Part shown: in pieces, positions 1 to 11,940 of the stretch
Layout: each line of letters opens with the position of its first letter
Numbering within the stretch: the stretch's first letter is position 1
Assembly: GCA_036186865.1 (NCBI GenBank)
Contig: AP025055.1
Coordinates: forward strand, 10,935,731 to 10,999,730
DNA length: 64,000 nucleotides
Source of the DNA: Eustoma russellianum
Taxonomy: Eukaryota; Streptophyta; Magnoliopsida; Gentianales; Gentianaceae
Direction: 5' to 3'
Position numbers and translations under genes: made by a program
Notes under the pieces: model-generated
Database searches by the model: none
The model's input: the letters and a program-made list of their open reading frames with translations, nothing else
Told to the model about the DNA's origin: nothing

Positions 1-245
1 CGATGCCGCTACTGCGGCTGATAGCATTGTGGCCGATGGTATTGCGGCTGATGGCATTGCGGCTGAAGAGGCCGCCATGTGGTTGCGGGTGATAGCAAAG
101 AAGTCGGAGGAAGGTGGTGGAGATCAAAGAAGGGGATGGAAAGCAATGGGGGCAATCGAAGAAAGCGGCGACGGCGGCTACACCGATCGCCATGGGAGCG
201 CTGGAGAGGGAAGCATCTTTTTTTGTTATTTTCCTTTTTATATAT
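1..245 (-). mobile_element. LINE-0: 5' end of a minus-strand L1-type LINE, cut by the window edge
   Basis: Read on the minus strand, this ends in a pyrimidine/purine block and a short alanine- and serine-rich reading frame that can start at the ATG at 78-76 (MAASSAAMPSAAIPS...). The block at about 200-235 (gggagcgct, then gcatcttttttt) resembles the 5' end of LINE-A at 6215-6260, which suggests it is the 5' leader of a related LINE whose body lies beyond position 1. AT-rich DNA at 236-263 separates it from the poly(T) that marks the 3' end of LINE-A. The identification rests on resemblance to LINE-A only. Confidence 0.4.
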
Positions 246-879
246 ATTCCCTATATATATATATTTTTTTTTGAATGAAGGCGAGATTTTATTAAATAAT
301 AAAATCCTCACTTATGGTGGAGGCAACCATATTACAACATTGTATATCGTATGAAAAACAAAAATGTAAGATAGCGAGAATGTGCATCCTCCAATCATAT
401 ATGATATGCCGCATTAAAATCTTGCCAAGTGAAACCACCCTTGCGGATAAAACCTTGGCGAGTACATAGTTATACCATTGGAGTGATGCTGCCTGTATGC
501 TATCACTAAGTAAAGAAGTTTAGGCCACATCAGCGCTACTGTTGTCCTACTTGGGAGGACAATATTTGGTGAAGCATTCGGACGAAGCTGTTTTGGTTGC
601 GATACAGTGGAGCAGCAACATGCTTTGTCCGCTACTGGATGTTTCACTGAGCATTGGTGAATGATAGGTATGATCCTCACAAGAAGGCAATATAAGATGC
701 ATTAGTATGAAGCAATGTAATATGATTTTGCAAAAATGTCGGACATGAATTCCAGTCACTTACCATTGTTGCCCGTAATCCAAAGACTACGAGCAACAAC
801 GTAGAGAAAACGCTATGAAGAGACATGTTTAGATGACTGCATTGAAGGCGAGTGTCAAAACATACCAAGGTTGCCTGTA

Positions 880-1950
880 TCATAAGAGTACAGGCAATAA
901 CAGTGATTTACAAGTTGTGATATTTATGTACGCAGTACATGTATGATTTCGTTGGTAGAATCCACGCGCCATGAGGGGCAGCTGACTTGCGGAAGTGAAG
1001 ATCTTTGTAGCAGGCATAGTACGCGCGAACTGACTCAAGTAATGTGCAACCATGTTGTTCTCCCTAGGGATGAAAATAACTTGGCTGCCAGTGAGGCTGA
1101 GGAAGAGCTGTAAGCGGTTGTACTCAGGTAGAGTTGTAAGATGAGCATTCTGCTGTGTTACTTGTATGCAATCTGTTTCAATGATTAAGTGGCGATGTAG
1201 TTGACCAATAAGCATAAGACTATAGAGAATGGCTTGGATCTCCGCTTGGAGTGGAGATAAAAAAGGAAGTCTGAAGGAAAGAGCCACAATCATGCGTCCT
1301 AGTGAATCACGCAATATTGCCCCTGCCGTAGCATATGACTTAGTAGCTGACGCATCAACATTTAGTTTTAATTTCCTGGATGGGGGAAGCTTCCACTTAA
1401 GAGGGACTAAAAGTTTGGGTCATAATCGTCCGGTGAAGCCAGCATCTATTAGAGAAGGTACATACTGAGCTAATGAAGTGCCGTTTAGGGAAGAAGTCCA
1501 TTCGTAACATGATTGACGAGTGAGATTGTATATGCTTGTTAATGGTAAATCCGCATCTCCATATGTATGATTGGTATAAATTCGCCAAATTGACCAGCAC
1601 AGCATTATAGGGCCAACAACACAAAATTACCTTTGAGTGTGCGAACGGAGGATGTGAGCCACCATTGTAATAGATAAGAACTAAGGGTTGTTGATTGATT
1701 TTGTGGACCATTTAGAAGCAAAGATAACTTCAACCATGCAGATGCAACTACAGGATATAGCATGAACAAGTGAGAAAGAGTAGCAGAAGCGCTGCGGCAT
1801 AGCGGACAAATAGTAGGACAAATGGTCGAAAGTCGTTTCAGGTTGTCTTCAATAGGAAGTGCAAAATTCAATAATCTCCAGACGAAGATGCTTATTGTTT
1901 TTGATATTCCGCACCACCATATAAATTTATGTGAGAATAATGTCATATGA
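880..1950 (-). pseudogene. LINE-A ORF2 C-terminus: zf-RVT segment and RNase H
   Basis: 1946-1605 encodes the zinc-binding zf-RVT segment (FVWRLLNFALP, then CPLCRSASATLSHLF), usual between RT and RNase H in plant LINEs. 1400-880 encodes an RNase H fold that removes the RNA strand. It begins KLNVDASATKSYATAGAILRD and continues with LQAEIQAIL and LIIETDCIQV, so the D, E and D metal ligands are visible. It ends near 880, with stops between the two parts near 1600 and 1420. The 3' UTR runs from about 880 down to 273 and contains no gene that I can see. Confidence 0.8.
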
Positions 1951-2039
1951 TTTGGGCGAACATCATCATACGCTTGCCGAATGGAGAAAAGGCCATTTGC
2001 GCTGGAGGGCCAGACAGGATTTGGGGCGCTGGTTGTTAA

Positions 2040-4100
2040 CTAATTGCATAAAGAATGTGTAGAGTATATTCGCTTCCATCCAGGGGAATCATAAATGCAG
2101 GGCAGATAATCATCACGAATACCATAGCGGTTATGCATGTAAGTTGTCCATAGAGTCGTGGCATTGTGATAAGACCACCATAGCTTACAATCATAAGCTT
2201 TCTGAATATGAATCAAGTTACGTACACCTAGACCTCCTTCCATTTTTGGATAACATACCTCTTTGAAAGATATCCAGTGATGTTTGCCACTCCACAAGAA
2301 TGAGGCTATTTTGCGATTAAGTGTAGTAATAACACTTTTAGGTAGACGAGACGCAGCTAAGATATGCAAAGGCATAGTAGTCAGTACCGATTTTAATAAA
2401 ACCAGGCGGCTCCCTGCAGAAAGTAGACGGCTGGACCATCCAGTGAGTGCCGTGTCAAAATGTTGAATTAAGGTAGTGCAGTAAGAAGCTCTGTTTATAC
2501 CGCGATAGAGATACGATCCTAAGTATTTTATCGGTAGGGAGGATGGCTGCATGGTTAAGATTTGCAATATATTGCGTAATTGCTGCTGTGGGAGATACGA
2601 GCTGGCCACAAATTGGATTTTTGTATAATTGACAATCTGCCCAAATGCTAACTAATAATCATGTAAGAAGGCTTGGAACTTTCGCAGATTTTGTGAAGAA
2701 GCATTTAAAAATAGCAATAAATCATCTGCATACTCCAGATGCAATACTGGTGGAATTCGGCCCAAGAAAAATCCACGTAGAGATCCAGTATAGAATAGAT
2801 GATTTATACCACGGCTGAAACCTTCTGAGCAAATGATAAATAGCAAAGGAGACAATGGATCTCCTTGTTTAACTCCTCTTGTTGGTGAGAAAAAAACCAT
2901 AAGAAGATCCATTAATGGCGATGGAGATTTTGATAGGCTCATATTATTCAGTATAACACGTATGAAACGAGGAGCAAAACCAAATTGAAGGAGTAATGCT
3001 TCCAAATATGCTCAATTGACTCTATCAAATGCTTTGGTCATGTCCAACTTGATCATGGCATTACCTCCATGAACTTTTTTGTCTATTAAATGTACCATCT
3101 CATTTTCCATCAGTACATGTTCGCTGATATCATGACCTTTTAGAAAACCAATTTGTTCCGGAGAGATTATTTTCGGCAGCAATGTGTTTAGTCTTGAGGC
3201 AATGATTCTTGTAGTCACCTTGCTGATGAAGTTTGAAAGACATATTGGGCGGAAATCTGCATATGTTGAGGGATGGGGTTTTTTGGGTATTAAAGTTATT
3301 AGTAAGGAAACCATTACCTGAGGTGGAGGGACGCCCAAAAATTATTCTTGAATGGCGAGTGTAACATCCAAGTGTATGATATCCTAGCAAGTTCTGAAAA
3401 AATGACCATTATATCCATCTGGCCCTGCTGCGCTGCTAGGAGTAAGATGTCAAACTGCTGTTTTTATTTCGTTCGCATCAGGAATGGCCGAAAGCATGCA
3501 GTTATCTTCTTGTGATAGCAATGTAGGTATATGTTGTAGAAAATCTTCCAACCCACTCACGGGTTCGCGCATGAATAATTGTTTGTAAAAAGAGACTGCT
3601 TCTTCCCTTAAAGTGTTATTATACTGTAGTGGGTTTCCTGTTCTGCTTTGTAGATCGCGAATGAGTTGTCTGCGATGTCTTTCTTTTACAATTGCGTGAA
3701 AATACGCTGTATTGGCTTCCCCCTCTGTTATCCAATGAGTTCTAGATTTCTGCACCCAATATGAAGTTTGTGCTTTGATAGCCTGAAGGAGTTTAGCTTG
3801 AGCTAAGGACATTGTTGATCTGTTCTCTGGCGTGGGGTCATCATCAAATTGTAATTCCATCCGATTATATTGAGTTTCTGCCATCTCAACATTACTGAAA
3901 ATGTTGCCGTATATTAGTGGTTCCAGACGCGAAGATCTTTTTTGAGACGAGTAAGTTTGGAATAAAGGCCACGCATGCCACCGGTCATTGGATATTCTTT
4001 CCACTTCTCCTTTACATATAACATAAAATCTACATGTAATGCCCAAGAATTGATGTATCGGAAGGGGATATGAGGCCGTTGTTGAGATAACGTACATTTT
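2040..4100 (-). pseudogene. LINE-A ORF2, reverse transcriptase domain
   Basis: This segment would copy element RNA into DNA at the nicked target. In order: the pre-RT segment with HWITEGEANTAYFHAIVKERHRR (about 3750-3650), the SSAAGPDGYNG block near 3440, the palm entry LLITLIPKKP and DFRPICLSNF (3320-3230), motif A KLDMTKAFDRV (about 3050), motif B TRGVKQGDPLSPLLFI (about 2880-2835) and the catalytic box LEYADDLLLF (about 2740-2710). The thumb/connection follows at 2609-2040 (LPIKYLGSYLYRG, WSSRLLSAGSRLVLLKSVL, GGLGVRNL). Motifs A and C keep their aspartates. Frame changes and stops lie near 3450, 3340, 3010 and 2640. Confidence 0.88.
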
Positions 4101-4199
4101 AGTAAAAGCGGGGAATGATCAGAGGTAGCCCTTGATAGATGATGAACTACAATGTCTGCAAATAAGTTTGAGAACGAGACTGTGCATAAATATCTGTCG

Positions 4200-4770
4200 A
4201 GGCGTCACATAATTCTTCCTTGGCCTGTTCCAAGTGCCCAAGTGAATAATGTGCCCTTAATTGGAAGATCTTGAAATCCACAAATATCATCACATTCTTT
4301 AAAGTCATCCATTATGTGAAGAGACGGTGTAGATCGGCCTTTGTGTTCCTCTAATGATAGGAAAGAATTAAAATCCCCCCAATTATGCATGGCATTGAGA
4401 TGGTACGTGACACCTCAATAAGAGAAGCCCAGAGAGGACGCCTGTCCGAAATAGTGTGACGGCCATATATCACAGACCAAGCAAAAGATTGCTGAGTTGG
4501 CCGATAGTTAAACGCAAATAACATAGTTTGATCACCGTGATGTACGTCCAGTAACTGTAAAGATGATGAGTTCCAAAAGAACCAAATATTATCCTGACAA
4601 GTGGTCAATGAGTTTGAGAAGCCCAGTTTTAATTTGAAAGAATTAAGCTTTGAAGCCCTTTGTTTCCGCTCAATAATTACCAAGATATCTAGATGTGTAT
4701 TATGTACCAGTGAGATTAACCGATCTAGTGAGGTACGAATACCTCCAGTATTCCATGTGATGGCATTCAT
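4200..4770 (-). pseudogene. LINE-A ORF2, endonuclease domain
   Basis: This is the apurinic/apyrimidinic-type endonuclease that nicks target DNA for target-primed reverse transcription. The start MNAITWNTGGIRTSLDRLISL at 4770 is the usual plant LINE ORF2 opening, and its start codon meets the ORF1 end at 4767, as in compact bicistronic LINEs. The GDFN motif is split: the upstream frame reads CIIGG and the overlapping frame at 4390-4205 continues with WGDFNSFLSLEEHKGRSTP, so there is a frameshift near 4380. Further frame breaks follow around 4205-4100, before the reverse transcriptase, so no intact endonuclease is encoded. Confidence 0.8.
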
Positions 4771-6244
4771 GAGGAGGATTGAGGTGGCTGCGATCCCAAA
4801 CGAGTGGCACTCCGAGTTAATACAGTCGATGGGGGTCTTGAGGGTAGTTCTTTGCGCAGCCGCCGTCTGCGTCTAGTTGCTGCTGGGATAAATCCCTCAG
4901 AATCCATGTGTGATGTTGTCAAGCAGTCATGCAGGATGTCTTCGTCCTTAGTGCTTGGAGGACGTGATGAAAGACGCTTGTTGAAATTGTCAGCATCCTC
5001 AATCATCTGCTGCTGAAATTGAGATCGCGTGGTTTCGTCTACGATATGCCCGATATTACCCTGATCGATGTCTGAACCAGAGACTTGACAAAAGTCTGGA
5101 TCATCAGCAAGGGCTTGAGTTTGCAATAATGTATCGTCATTTATATCATGCATTGTGTGTATTGTATCGGTTTGATGAGCCACTAGGTCAACATTTTCAA
5201 ATGGCTGCTGCGATGGCAAAATTGTGTCATCGTCTCTTTGATCAATATTGTCATTGTGATCTTCATCCTCCTGGGTATTGGCATGAACTACCCCTGGTGG
5301 ATCATTTTGGTCTGAATCAATTTGGATCGTATGATCAAAGATGGTATGCGGGGCTGCCTCCGAAGGGCCTGCTACTGTATTTTTTTCTTGATCCTCAGAC
5401 GAAGGAGCCTTCTTTTTAAGCAAATTAAGATTGTCAGAATGAAAGGCAGGATCTTTTGGGTTCTTCTTTGGAGTCCATCTTGTGGCATTCTTTTGAAGCT
5501 TCGATGATTTGTCAATGGCCTGATCACCACATGAGGTGGCCACATGACCTAACCGCCGGCAGCTATCGCAGAAAGATGGCAAATCTTTATATACAATTTG
5601 ATGTTAAAAAATTGTTTGTTTCCCTTGTAAAAATAGCTTCTTGGGAAGATCTTTTGAGACATCCGCCTCACACAAATGCGTGCCACTGACGGACGCAGTC
5701 CATCCACCGTGGCAACGTCAAGTTTTATTGGATGACCTACCACTCGAGAAATCTCAAAAAGCGCGGCCTTTTGGTGGAAATGCAGCGGTAAACCTTGAAA
5801 ATCAATCCATATAGGGACAATCGGAGCATCTGCGGACGGATCGAAGTCAATTGTCCATTTGGTTACACGCATGGTGCAGCCGGCGATTGTCCATGATCGA
5901 CGGTAGAAACAACGTATGTAATCTGGCTCATGCAGAAAATTCAGCAGTTTGTGGGATTGATCTAAAAGTGTGATTTTTACGTCAGATTTGAAACCAATTC
6001 CGTCAAAGACGTCGCGTATGACCTTTAGCGGTGGCCGGCCAAACCAAAAAGTGCCAACAAGAGATAGTCAGTATGGAGTGGCCAAGGCATCTATTTCTTC
6101 ATCAGAGAAGGAAATCAAAGGATGGCCTTTATGCTTGGAAATTGTCTTGGTTGAAATAGGAGTCGGCGCTGGGATGGAATTTGCGACAACTGCTGCGAAA
6201 GATCGTCCGCCGCCGGGAGCGCTTCCTGGAGAAGACGAAGGCAT
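4767..6244 (-). pseudogene. LINE-A ORF1: nucleic-acid-binding gag-like protein (DUF4283-like, CCHC zinc knuckle)
   Basis: ORF1 proteins of plant L1 LINEs bind the element RNA and form the ribonucleoprotein. The frame can start at the ATG at 6244-6242, giving MPSSSPGSAPGGGRSFAAVVAN; related copies in this window start similarly (SFASLF, SFADFL). This start lies only 20 bases from the palindrome. The conserved core follows at 5872-5549 (TKWTIDF, GLPLHFHQKAALFEISRVVG, PSVARICV). A complete zinc knuckle C-x2-C-x4-H-x4-C is at about 5570-5525 (CDSCRRLGHVATSC). The C-terminal 230 residues are acidic and polar, rich in D, Q and H, ending in a basic RRRRRLRK stretch. At least one frame change around 5560-5580 breaks the frame between core and knuckle. 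Confidence 0.8.
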
Positions 6245-6263
6245 CTTTTTCTTTTTTTCCTAT

Positions 6264-6275
6264 ACACACACACAC

Positions 6276-6331
<56 letters not shown>

Positions 6332-6343
6332 GTGTGTGTGTGT
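6264..6343. repeat. Perfect 80-bp palindromic compound microsatellite between divergent LINE 5' ends
   Basis: The tract is (AC)n, then a single G, (AT)26, a single C, then (TG)n. The G at 6277 pairs with the C at 6330, and the two halves are exact reverse complements over 40 bases each; the GT side continues to 6348. LINE-A starts on its left (minus) and LINE-B on its right (plus). Self-complementary DNA of this length can form a cruciform and is prone to length change. The long YIYIYI frames on both strands are products of the repeat, not genes. Confidence 0.95.
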
Positions 6344-6448
6344 GTGTGAAACAAAGTTCCATTTCTATTATTTGATCTTCTTCAATGTCTTTCCTTCACT
6401 ACTCGATTCTACTGATTCTGTTTTTCATCTTTCTTCTTTGCGATCGCA

Positions 6449-7617
6449 ATGGAGACCGCGAAATAGCCGCCATTGACAAACCCTACGGGGTCGACTCCGG
6501 CACAGTCCTTTGCATCTCTCTTTCAAGCTTTGATTGCTCCCTCCATTGCACCGAAATCTATTCAAAAATATAAGGACAATCCAATGATAACGTTTACGGA
6601 TGAAGAGATCTCTTCTCTAGCCGAGCCATACAAGTTTTCATTGGTTGACACTTTTTGGTGTGGCAAGCCGCCAATGGCTGTGATACGCTCCACAATCAAA
6701 CGGATCAAATTTACAGGCACAGTTCAAATTGGCCTCCTTGATTCGACTCACATTATACTACATTTCACACACGAACATGATTGTCTGTGATGCCTTGCAT
6801 AACAAAGTTGGACTATCGCAGGGAAATATATGCGACTTGCTAAATGGACGCCCACTTATGATCCCAAAGTCATTGTGCCAATAGTTCTGGTATGGGTATC
6901 GATGCCAGGCCTACCTATCCACTTTCATCAACGAGTGGCTCTACACCAGATCAGCCGTATGTTGGGTACGCCAATAAAATTAGACAATGCTACATCTGAG
7001 GCTCTTCATCCATCTGTTGCTCGTCTATGTGTGGAGATTGACATCTCACAAAAGCTTCTGACACTTGTTTTTATTCAGGCATCCAATCGAGTGATTTCTC
7101 AGCAGGTAATTTATGAAGACCTTCCCTTGTATTGGACTTCCTGTTATCGTTTGGGACATAAGGCAGCAACTAGTGGAACACACGACACAACAAAAATTCC
7201 AGACACTATCCATGCACCCGAGGTGAAGCAGCCGCAGTCAAAAGCGGCATCTGCGCAGCGGTGGACTCCAAAGAAATCTCAAACTGATCATATTCATCCA
7301 GATACACAACATGCTCTAGTTTTGCCTACGTCATCGAATCTTTCGATATAATTTTCTCCGGATTTGGTTCCCAATGCTATGAACTTATATGCTCAAGATA
7401 TTTCCAGGTTACAGGGAATTGATGACAGTATTTTGAATGAATTACCGGCTAACCCTGACCCATTTCAATTTCAGATAGTGAAGTTGATCTTAATCCTAGT
7501 CAAGCTCGAATTGATGCAGTACCTTCAGAGGATGTTGTTGCCTCTTTTATCAGTGACATTGTTCAAGAGGAAGTTATTGATGAGACACATAAGATAGCTA
7601 GTGAAGAACCAATGGAC
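6449..7617 (+). pseudogene. LINE-B ORF1 N-terminal and core part (gag-like, DUF4283-like)
   Basis: The likely start is the ATG at 6449 (METAK), followed at once by an in-frame TAG and then PPLTNPTGSTPAQSFASLFQALIAPSIAPK. The TTG at 6473 is in the same frame but is not a natural eukaryotic start. The core reads AKWTPTYDPK, GLPIHFHQRVALHQISRMLG and PSVARLCVEIDIS (6830-7060). The zinc knuckle is damaged: the positions of its first and last cysteine are W and G (YWTSCYRLGHKAATSG, about 7130-7175). Frames change near 6790-6830 and 7350. At 7618 the frame runs into the Copia-A LTR; its C-terminus resumes beyond 19240. Confidence 0.78.
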
Positions 7618-10296
7618 TGTAGGACCTATAAAGCACCACTAGAAGGGGGGTTGAATAGTAGGTGCGGAAAATTTGGTTTTTAAAATATTTTGACCCAAAA
7701 ACCTAACTTCTGAAAACAGTTTCTGTTTTAAGATCCTGATTTGAAACGCTTAAAAGACCTGGTCACAGACCTTCAAAAAAATTCTGAAATTTGGAGATAT
7801 TCTACTCTCACATGTTCTGAGTATCTCCTAAACATTTCAGATTAAAATTCAACTCTTAACCCTTTGAAATTACGTTTGTGGTTAGATTGCGCAAGTCTGT
7901 GAGAAACAGTACTCTGATTTGAAAATTTTATTCCGATTGATTCGTGACTCCAAATGGTCTGAAAATTTAATGACACGCCCCTTAAGATGTGTATTATACT
8001 GGGTTGAAACAGTTTTGGAAACTTCTTTTGGGAAGTATGTCAAATACGTTGATGTTCTCAACCTTTGCAAGTCTGAAGATCAGATTGCACTAATCTCAGA
8101 ACTATTAATGTTTGATTGGTTTATACTTGTCCAAATGGATTGAAACTTGCGTCAAATGAAACTTAAGAGGTATGGCTATGTTTTTGAAAAGTTTTGTAAT
8201 TTTTGAAAGTCGTTTACTATTTTTATGATTGCAACAAAATCAACGCAGAAACTGAAAACTGAAAGTAAAGTGCTGAAAGTAAAGACACAAAGGATTTTAT
8301 ACTGGTTTGGTTAAACAACCTACTCCAGTCTTCGATGACACCTTCCTCGGTTATAACTAAACACAAAATAACACCTTACCATAAGGGTTTCTTGAGTTAC
8401 ACACAAACTCCACCCTTTTACAAATGATACAATAAATCACAGGAATCACGAACACCACCACCGAACGGATGAAGGTTTGATCACATCTTGATCAACCTTT
8501 TACAAAAAATGAGTCGTGTATGGTGGTATAAAAAAAGCCTATTCAATATGTTGAATATAAGAACAATAGGCTTGAGAGAAGAAGACGAAGAAAGAAATGT
8601 AGAAGAAGAGAGTAGAGGATTCTTTTGCACTTGAGAAATGATGAGAGTTGTCTTGGCTTCACTTTGCATTACTTCTCTTCTTTTTATTCCATCTTGGCCG
8701 CCCCCTTAGGGTTCAATACCACCTTGAGAATTCTCTTTAATGCCCTTGGTAGATTGCCTTGTGTAGATATGACACTACCTTGCTCACTTGGCACACTTTG
8801 ATTGGATGAATGTCTTGGCTTTGCTTACTTGGCACTCTATGATTGGATGGATCTTGTCACCATTTAGTAGCTGTAAAATCTGAGATTAAAATGCAAAAAC
8901 ATATGCCAAATAAAGTTTAAAATTCTGTCAAATGATTAACAATTAATCCCTTCAATTTTGGGAAGCAAATCTGTCAACATTAAGAGGCAAAAATCGGCCA
9001 GCCATGCTGAGATTTTCAGCATATGCTACATTCTCAAAGTTTTCAATTGTTACCTTGTGTAGCTCCTCCTTTTGTGTCACTAACCTTTGCGGCTTATTAT
9101 CCACAAATTGATATGCCAACTAAGCTCCACATAAGCTCCACCAATGCTGAGAATGGCGTAGGCTTTGTCTCCAACATGTGCTGAATTTCACTTTTGTAAA
9201 CTTTGTCAAATATTGCACAATAAATACACATATATGGTATATTCCAGTCAGCCCTAATTTAAATATTCTAGTACACTTTAACATGTCTTGAATATGTAAA
9301 AAGTTTCTAGATACATGTTACATGTCATGCCAAAACCATTCCATGTGTTATATTCTTAGAAAGCCGAATTTTCGACTTTCGTCGATTACGCGATTTTTCT
9401 CTGATTAAATTCAAAATTTTTGCACATGTTATATATATTATGTCACACATAATATACATAAAATAAATTAAATATTTTGCTCATAAGGCTGAGATATAGG
9501 TGCCCCATGTGACAAAAAAAGTTGAATTTGAAATCTCCACAATTTAGCCTTAATTGGGGGTGATTTGTGTGTGCCAACATGGAATGATTTCATGGCTGAA
9601 TATATCATGTAAGCCACGAAATTTTTGGCTCTGTTTAAAGTACATAGGCTGGCTATCTATATATGGCAAGTACGTGACACGTTGGCGAAGTTTCGGTAGT
9701 CACTTGATACGACAATTTTTGGTTTACAACCTTGTAATGTGTCGTAATAATTTTGTCATCACCATGACTTATATCATATGATATAAGACCTGAATGTACT
9801 CATAAATATGAGGTAAGTATAGTGGTGTGACGTTGACGTACGTTTGTAACATATGTAACGTGTCGGTAGTACGTCGGAATATATGTGTGTTGTGCCTTTT
9901 TATAAAAAGTCTGAATATATATAATATGTATATATAAAAACATGTGTATCAAATGGAGAGGAGACTTTCCATGTTTCAATTTGTTGCCGTCATGCCTTCT
10001 CCAAATATATCTTCATTTAATGAACTAGTTAGTTCATTAACTTAAGTACTTCACTTAATGAACTAGTTTAGTTCATTAATGGTGGCACCTGAAAATAGTT
10101 CAAACACAACAAATGTTTGCCATTTGATGTAAGCTTTAAAGCTTCATGGCTTGTTAGTACGGCAACATTATTTATAAAGTATATAATGCAAGTTTGTCAC
10201 AAAAATGTGTCAAGTAATAAATTTTGTCATGCATTTCTTAAAAACGTGGTATTTAAATCATGTATTTGTGAATCACTCAAACTCTTCTTCTCAACA
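7618..10296 (-). repeat. Copia-A 3' LTR (2,679 bp, fullest copy of the family)
   Basis: It is bounded by TGTAGG at 7618 and CTCAACA ending at 10296 (TG...CA). Near-identical blocks recur at 14885, 17501 and 30486, which confirms the ends. It contains the AGAAGAAGA-type purine stretch near 8576 and the 8634-9455 segment that is missing from the copies at 14885 and 17501. No gene is visible inside it. Confidence 0.93.
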
Positions 10297-10309
10297 ATCT
10301 CCCTCTTTT
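10297..10309 (-). other. Copia-A polypurine tract
   Basis: On the minus strand this reads AAAAGAGGGAGAT, directly before the LTR start TGTTGAGAAG. This is the expected place and composition of the primer for plus-strand DNA synthesis. Confidence 0.8.
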
Positions 10310-10528
10310 GATGATTTACAAAATAACCTTAGTTCATGATTTAAATTTAACCGCTCCCCTCTAATTGGGCACATCGAATTTTAAATTGTCTCCCTCTTGA
10401 ATTGTGCAATCATGCTCTCTTTCCTCCTTAAATCACTCTCACTCCCCATTAAATCATGCACTCTCTCTAACCCTTTTATTTTAGAAATAAAATCAAAAGT
10501 GCATGTACATATAGAAATAAATATCAAT

Positions 10529-11940
10529 CTATAGCAAATCAGCAGAAATCATGCCTAATTTTGAGCGTAGATTTTCATATGTGGCTTGATTTAGTGCTTT
10601 GGCGAATATTTCGGCTACTTGTGCTTCAGTGCGTACATGTTCTATAACAATATCTCCATTATTCACATGATCATGAAGAAAGTGATATCGTACTTCTATG
10701 TGCTTTGCCTTAGAGTGTAGTACGGGGTCCTTAGACAAATTAATAGCATTCATACTATCACAATAAATATGAATGTGATTTACCGTGATTCCAAAATCAG
10801 ATAATTGTTGTTTTAACCATAAGAGACGTGTGCAACAAAGACTAAGTTCTATGTATTCAGCTTCGGTAGTAGATAATGCCACACTTGCTTGCTTTTTCGA
10901 AAACCAAGAAATTAATGAATTTCCTATAAATTGACAAGTGCCACTTGTGTTTTTTCTGTCTATTTTGTATCCACCATAATCCGCATCAGTATAAGCATGC
11001 AAGTCAAATTCACAATTCTTATCATACCAAATTCCTAAAGTGGGAGTATGCTTAATGTATCGAAATATTCTTTTTACAGCATTATAGTGAGGCACTTTAG
11101 GTTGGCTTTGAAAACACGCACACATACATACACTAAACATGGTATCGGGTCTACTGGCAGTAAGATAAAGAAAAGAGCCAATCATAGACCTATACAAACC
11201 ATTATCAAAGTCTTTTCCATTTTCATCTTTATCTAGTTTAGTGGTGACACTCGTAGGGGTGGGGGATGGTTTCAAGTTCTCAAAATTGAACTTTTTAATC
11301 ATGTCATTCACATATTTAACTTGACTTATGTGGATGCCTTTACTAGTTTGTTTAATTTGCTAGCCAAGAAAGTAATTCAATTCACCAACCATAGACATTT
11401 CAAACTCGGATTTCATGCAAATTTCAAATTCTTCAACAAGTTTATGAGATGTAGATCCAAAAAAAATTTCATCAACATAAGTTTGAATAATTAGTAAATA
11501 CGATTTATCTTGTTTCAAGAATAAGGTGCTATCTATGGTGCCTCTTTTAAATCCATTTTTTAAAAGAAAAGTGGCAAAATGATCATACTAAGCTCTAGGT
11601 TCTTGTTTTAGACCATATAGTGCCTTCTTTAATTTGTACACGTGATCAGGATATTTCAAATCTTCAAAACCGGGTGGCTGCTTCACGTATACTTCTTCTT
11701 GTATAAAGCCATTTAAAAATGCACTTTTACATCCATTTGATAGAATTTAAAATCCTTTATGCAAGCAATAGCAAGTAATAGTCGTATGGCTTCTAAACGT
11801 GCTATGGGTGCAAATGTTTCGTCGTAGTCTATTCCTTCTTCTTGATTATATCCTTGTGCTACAAGTCTCGCCTTGTTTCTAACAACATTACCTTCTTCAT
11901 TCATTTTATTTCTAAAGACCACTTTGTGACTATTATTGTC
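10529..11940 (-). pseudogene. Copia-A reverse transcriptase (RVT_2) and RNase H
   Basis: 11922-11713 gives [33 protein letters not shown], the hallmark start of copia RT. The middle has stops but reads [10 protein letters not shown], then QTYVDEIFFGST, so the second aspartate of the YVDD box is E. A clean 260-codon stretch at 11311-10529 holds the RT end (YRSMIGSFLYLTASRPD) and RNase H: AYTDADYGG, ISWFSKKQASVALSTTEAEYIEL, YCDSMNAINLSKDPV, HIEVRYHFLHDHV. It ends EIFAKALNQATYENLRSKLGM, the normal copia C-terminus. RT is broken; RNase H looks nearly intact. Confidence 0.9.

Larger units (their letters stand above)
264..6263 (-). mobile_element. LINE-A: near full-length L1-type non-LTR retrotransposon
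   Basis: In minus-strand order this holds ORF1 with a zinc knuckle, then an apurinic-type endonuclease, reverse transcriptase, zf-RVT zinc-binding segment and RNase H, followed by a roughly 600-base 3' UTR and a poly(A) tail seen as T at 264-272. This is the standard order of plant L1 LINEs. It is the best preserved of the five LINE copies here: the YADD box, the zinc knuckle and the three acidic RNase H residues are all visible. Frameshifts and stops still interrupt the endonuclease and reverse transcriptase. No target-site duplication could be defined because both ends abut AT repeats. Confidence 0.9.

Noticed and set aside
6244..6473. A dedicated bidirectional host promoter between the LINE pair
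   Set aside because: Both sides are LINE ORF1 sequences, and the centre is a simple repeat with no visible promoter elements beyond TA runs.
6115..6476. YIYIYI-rich proteins on both strands
   Set aside because: They arise from the TA/GT palindrome and not from a gene.
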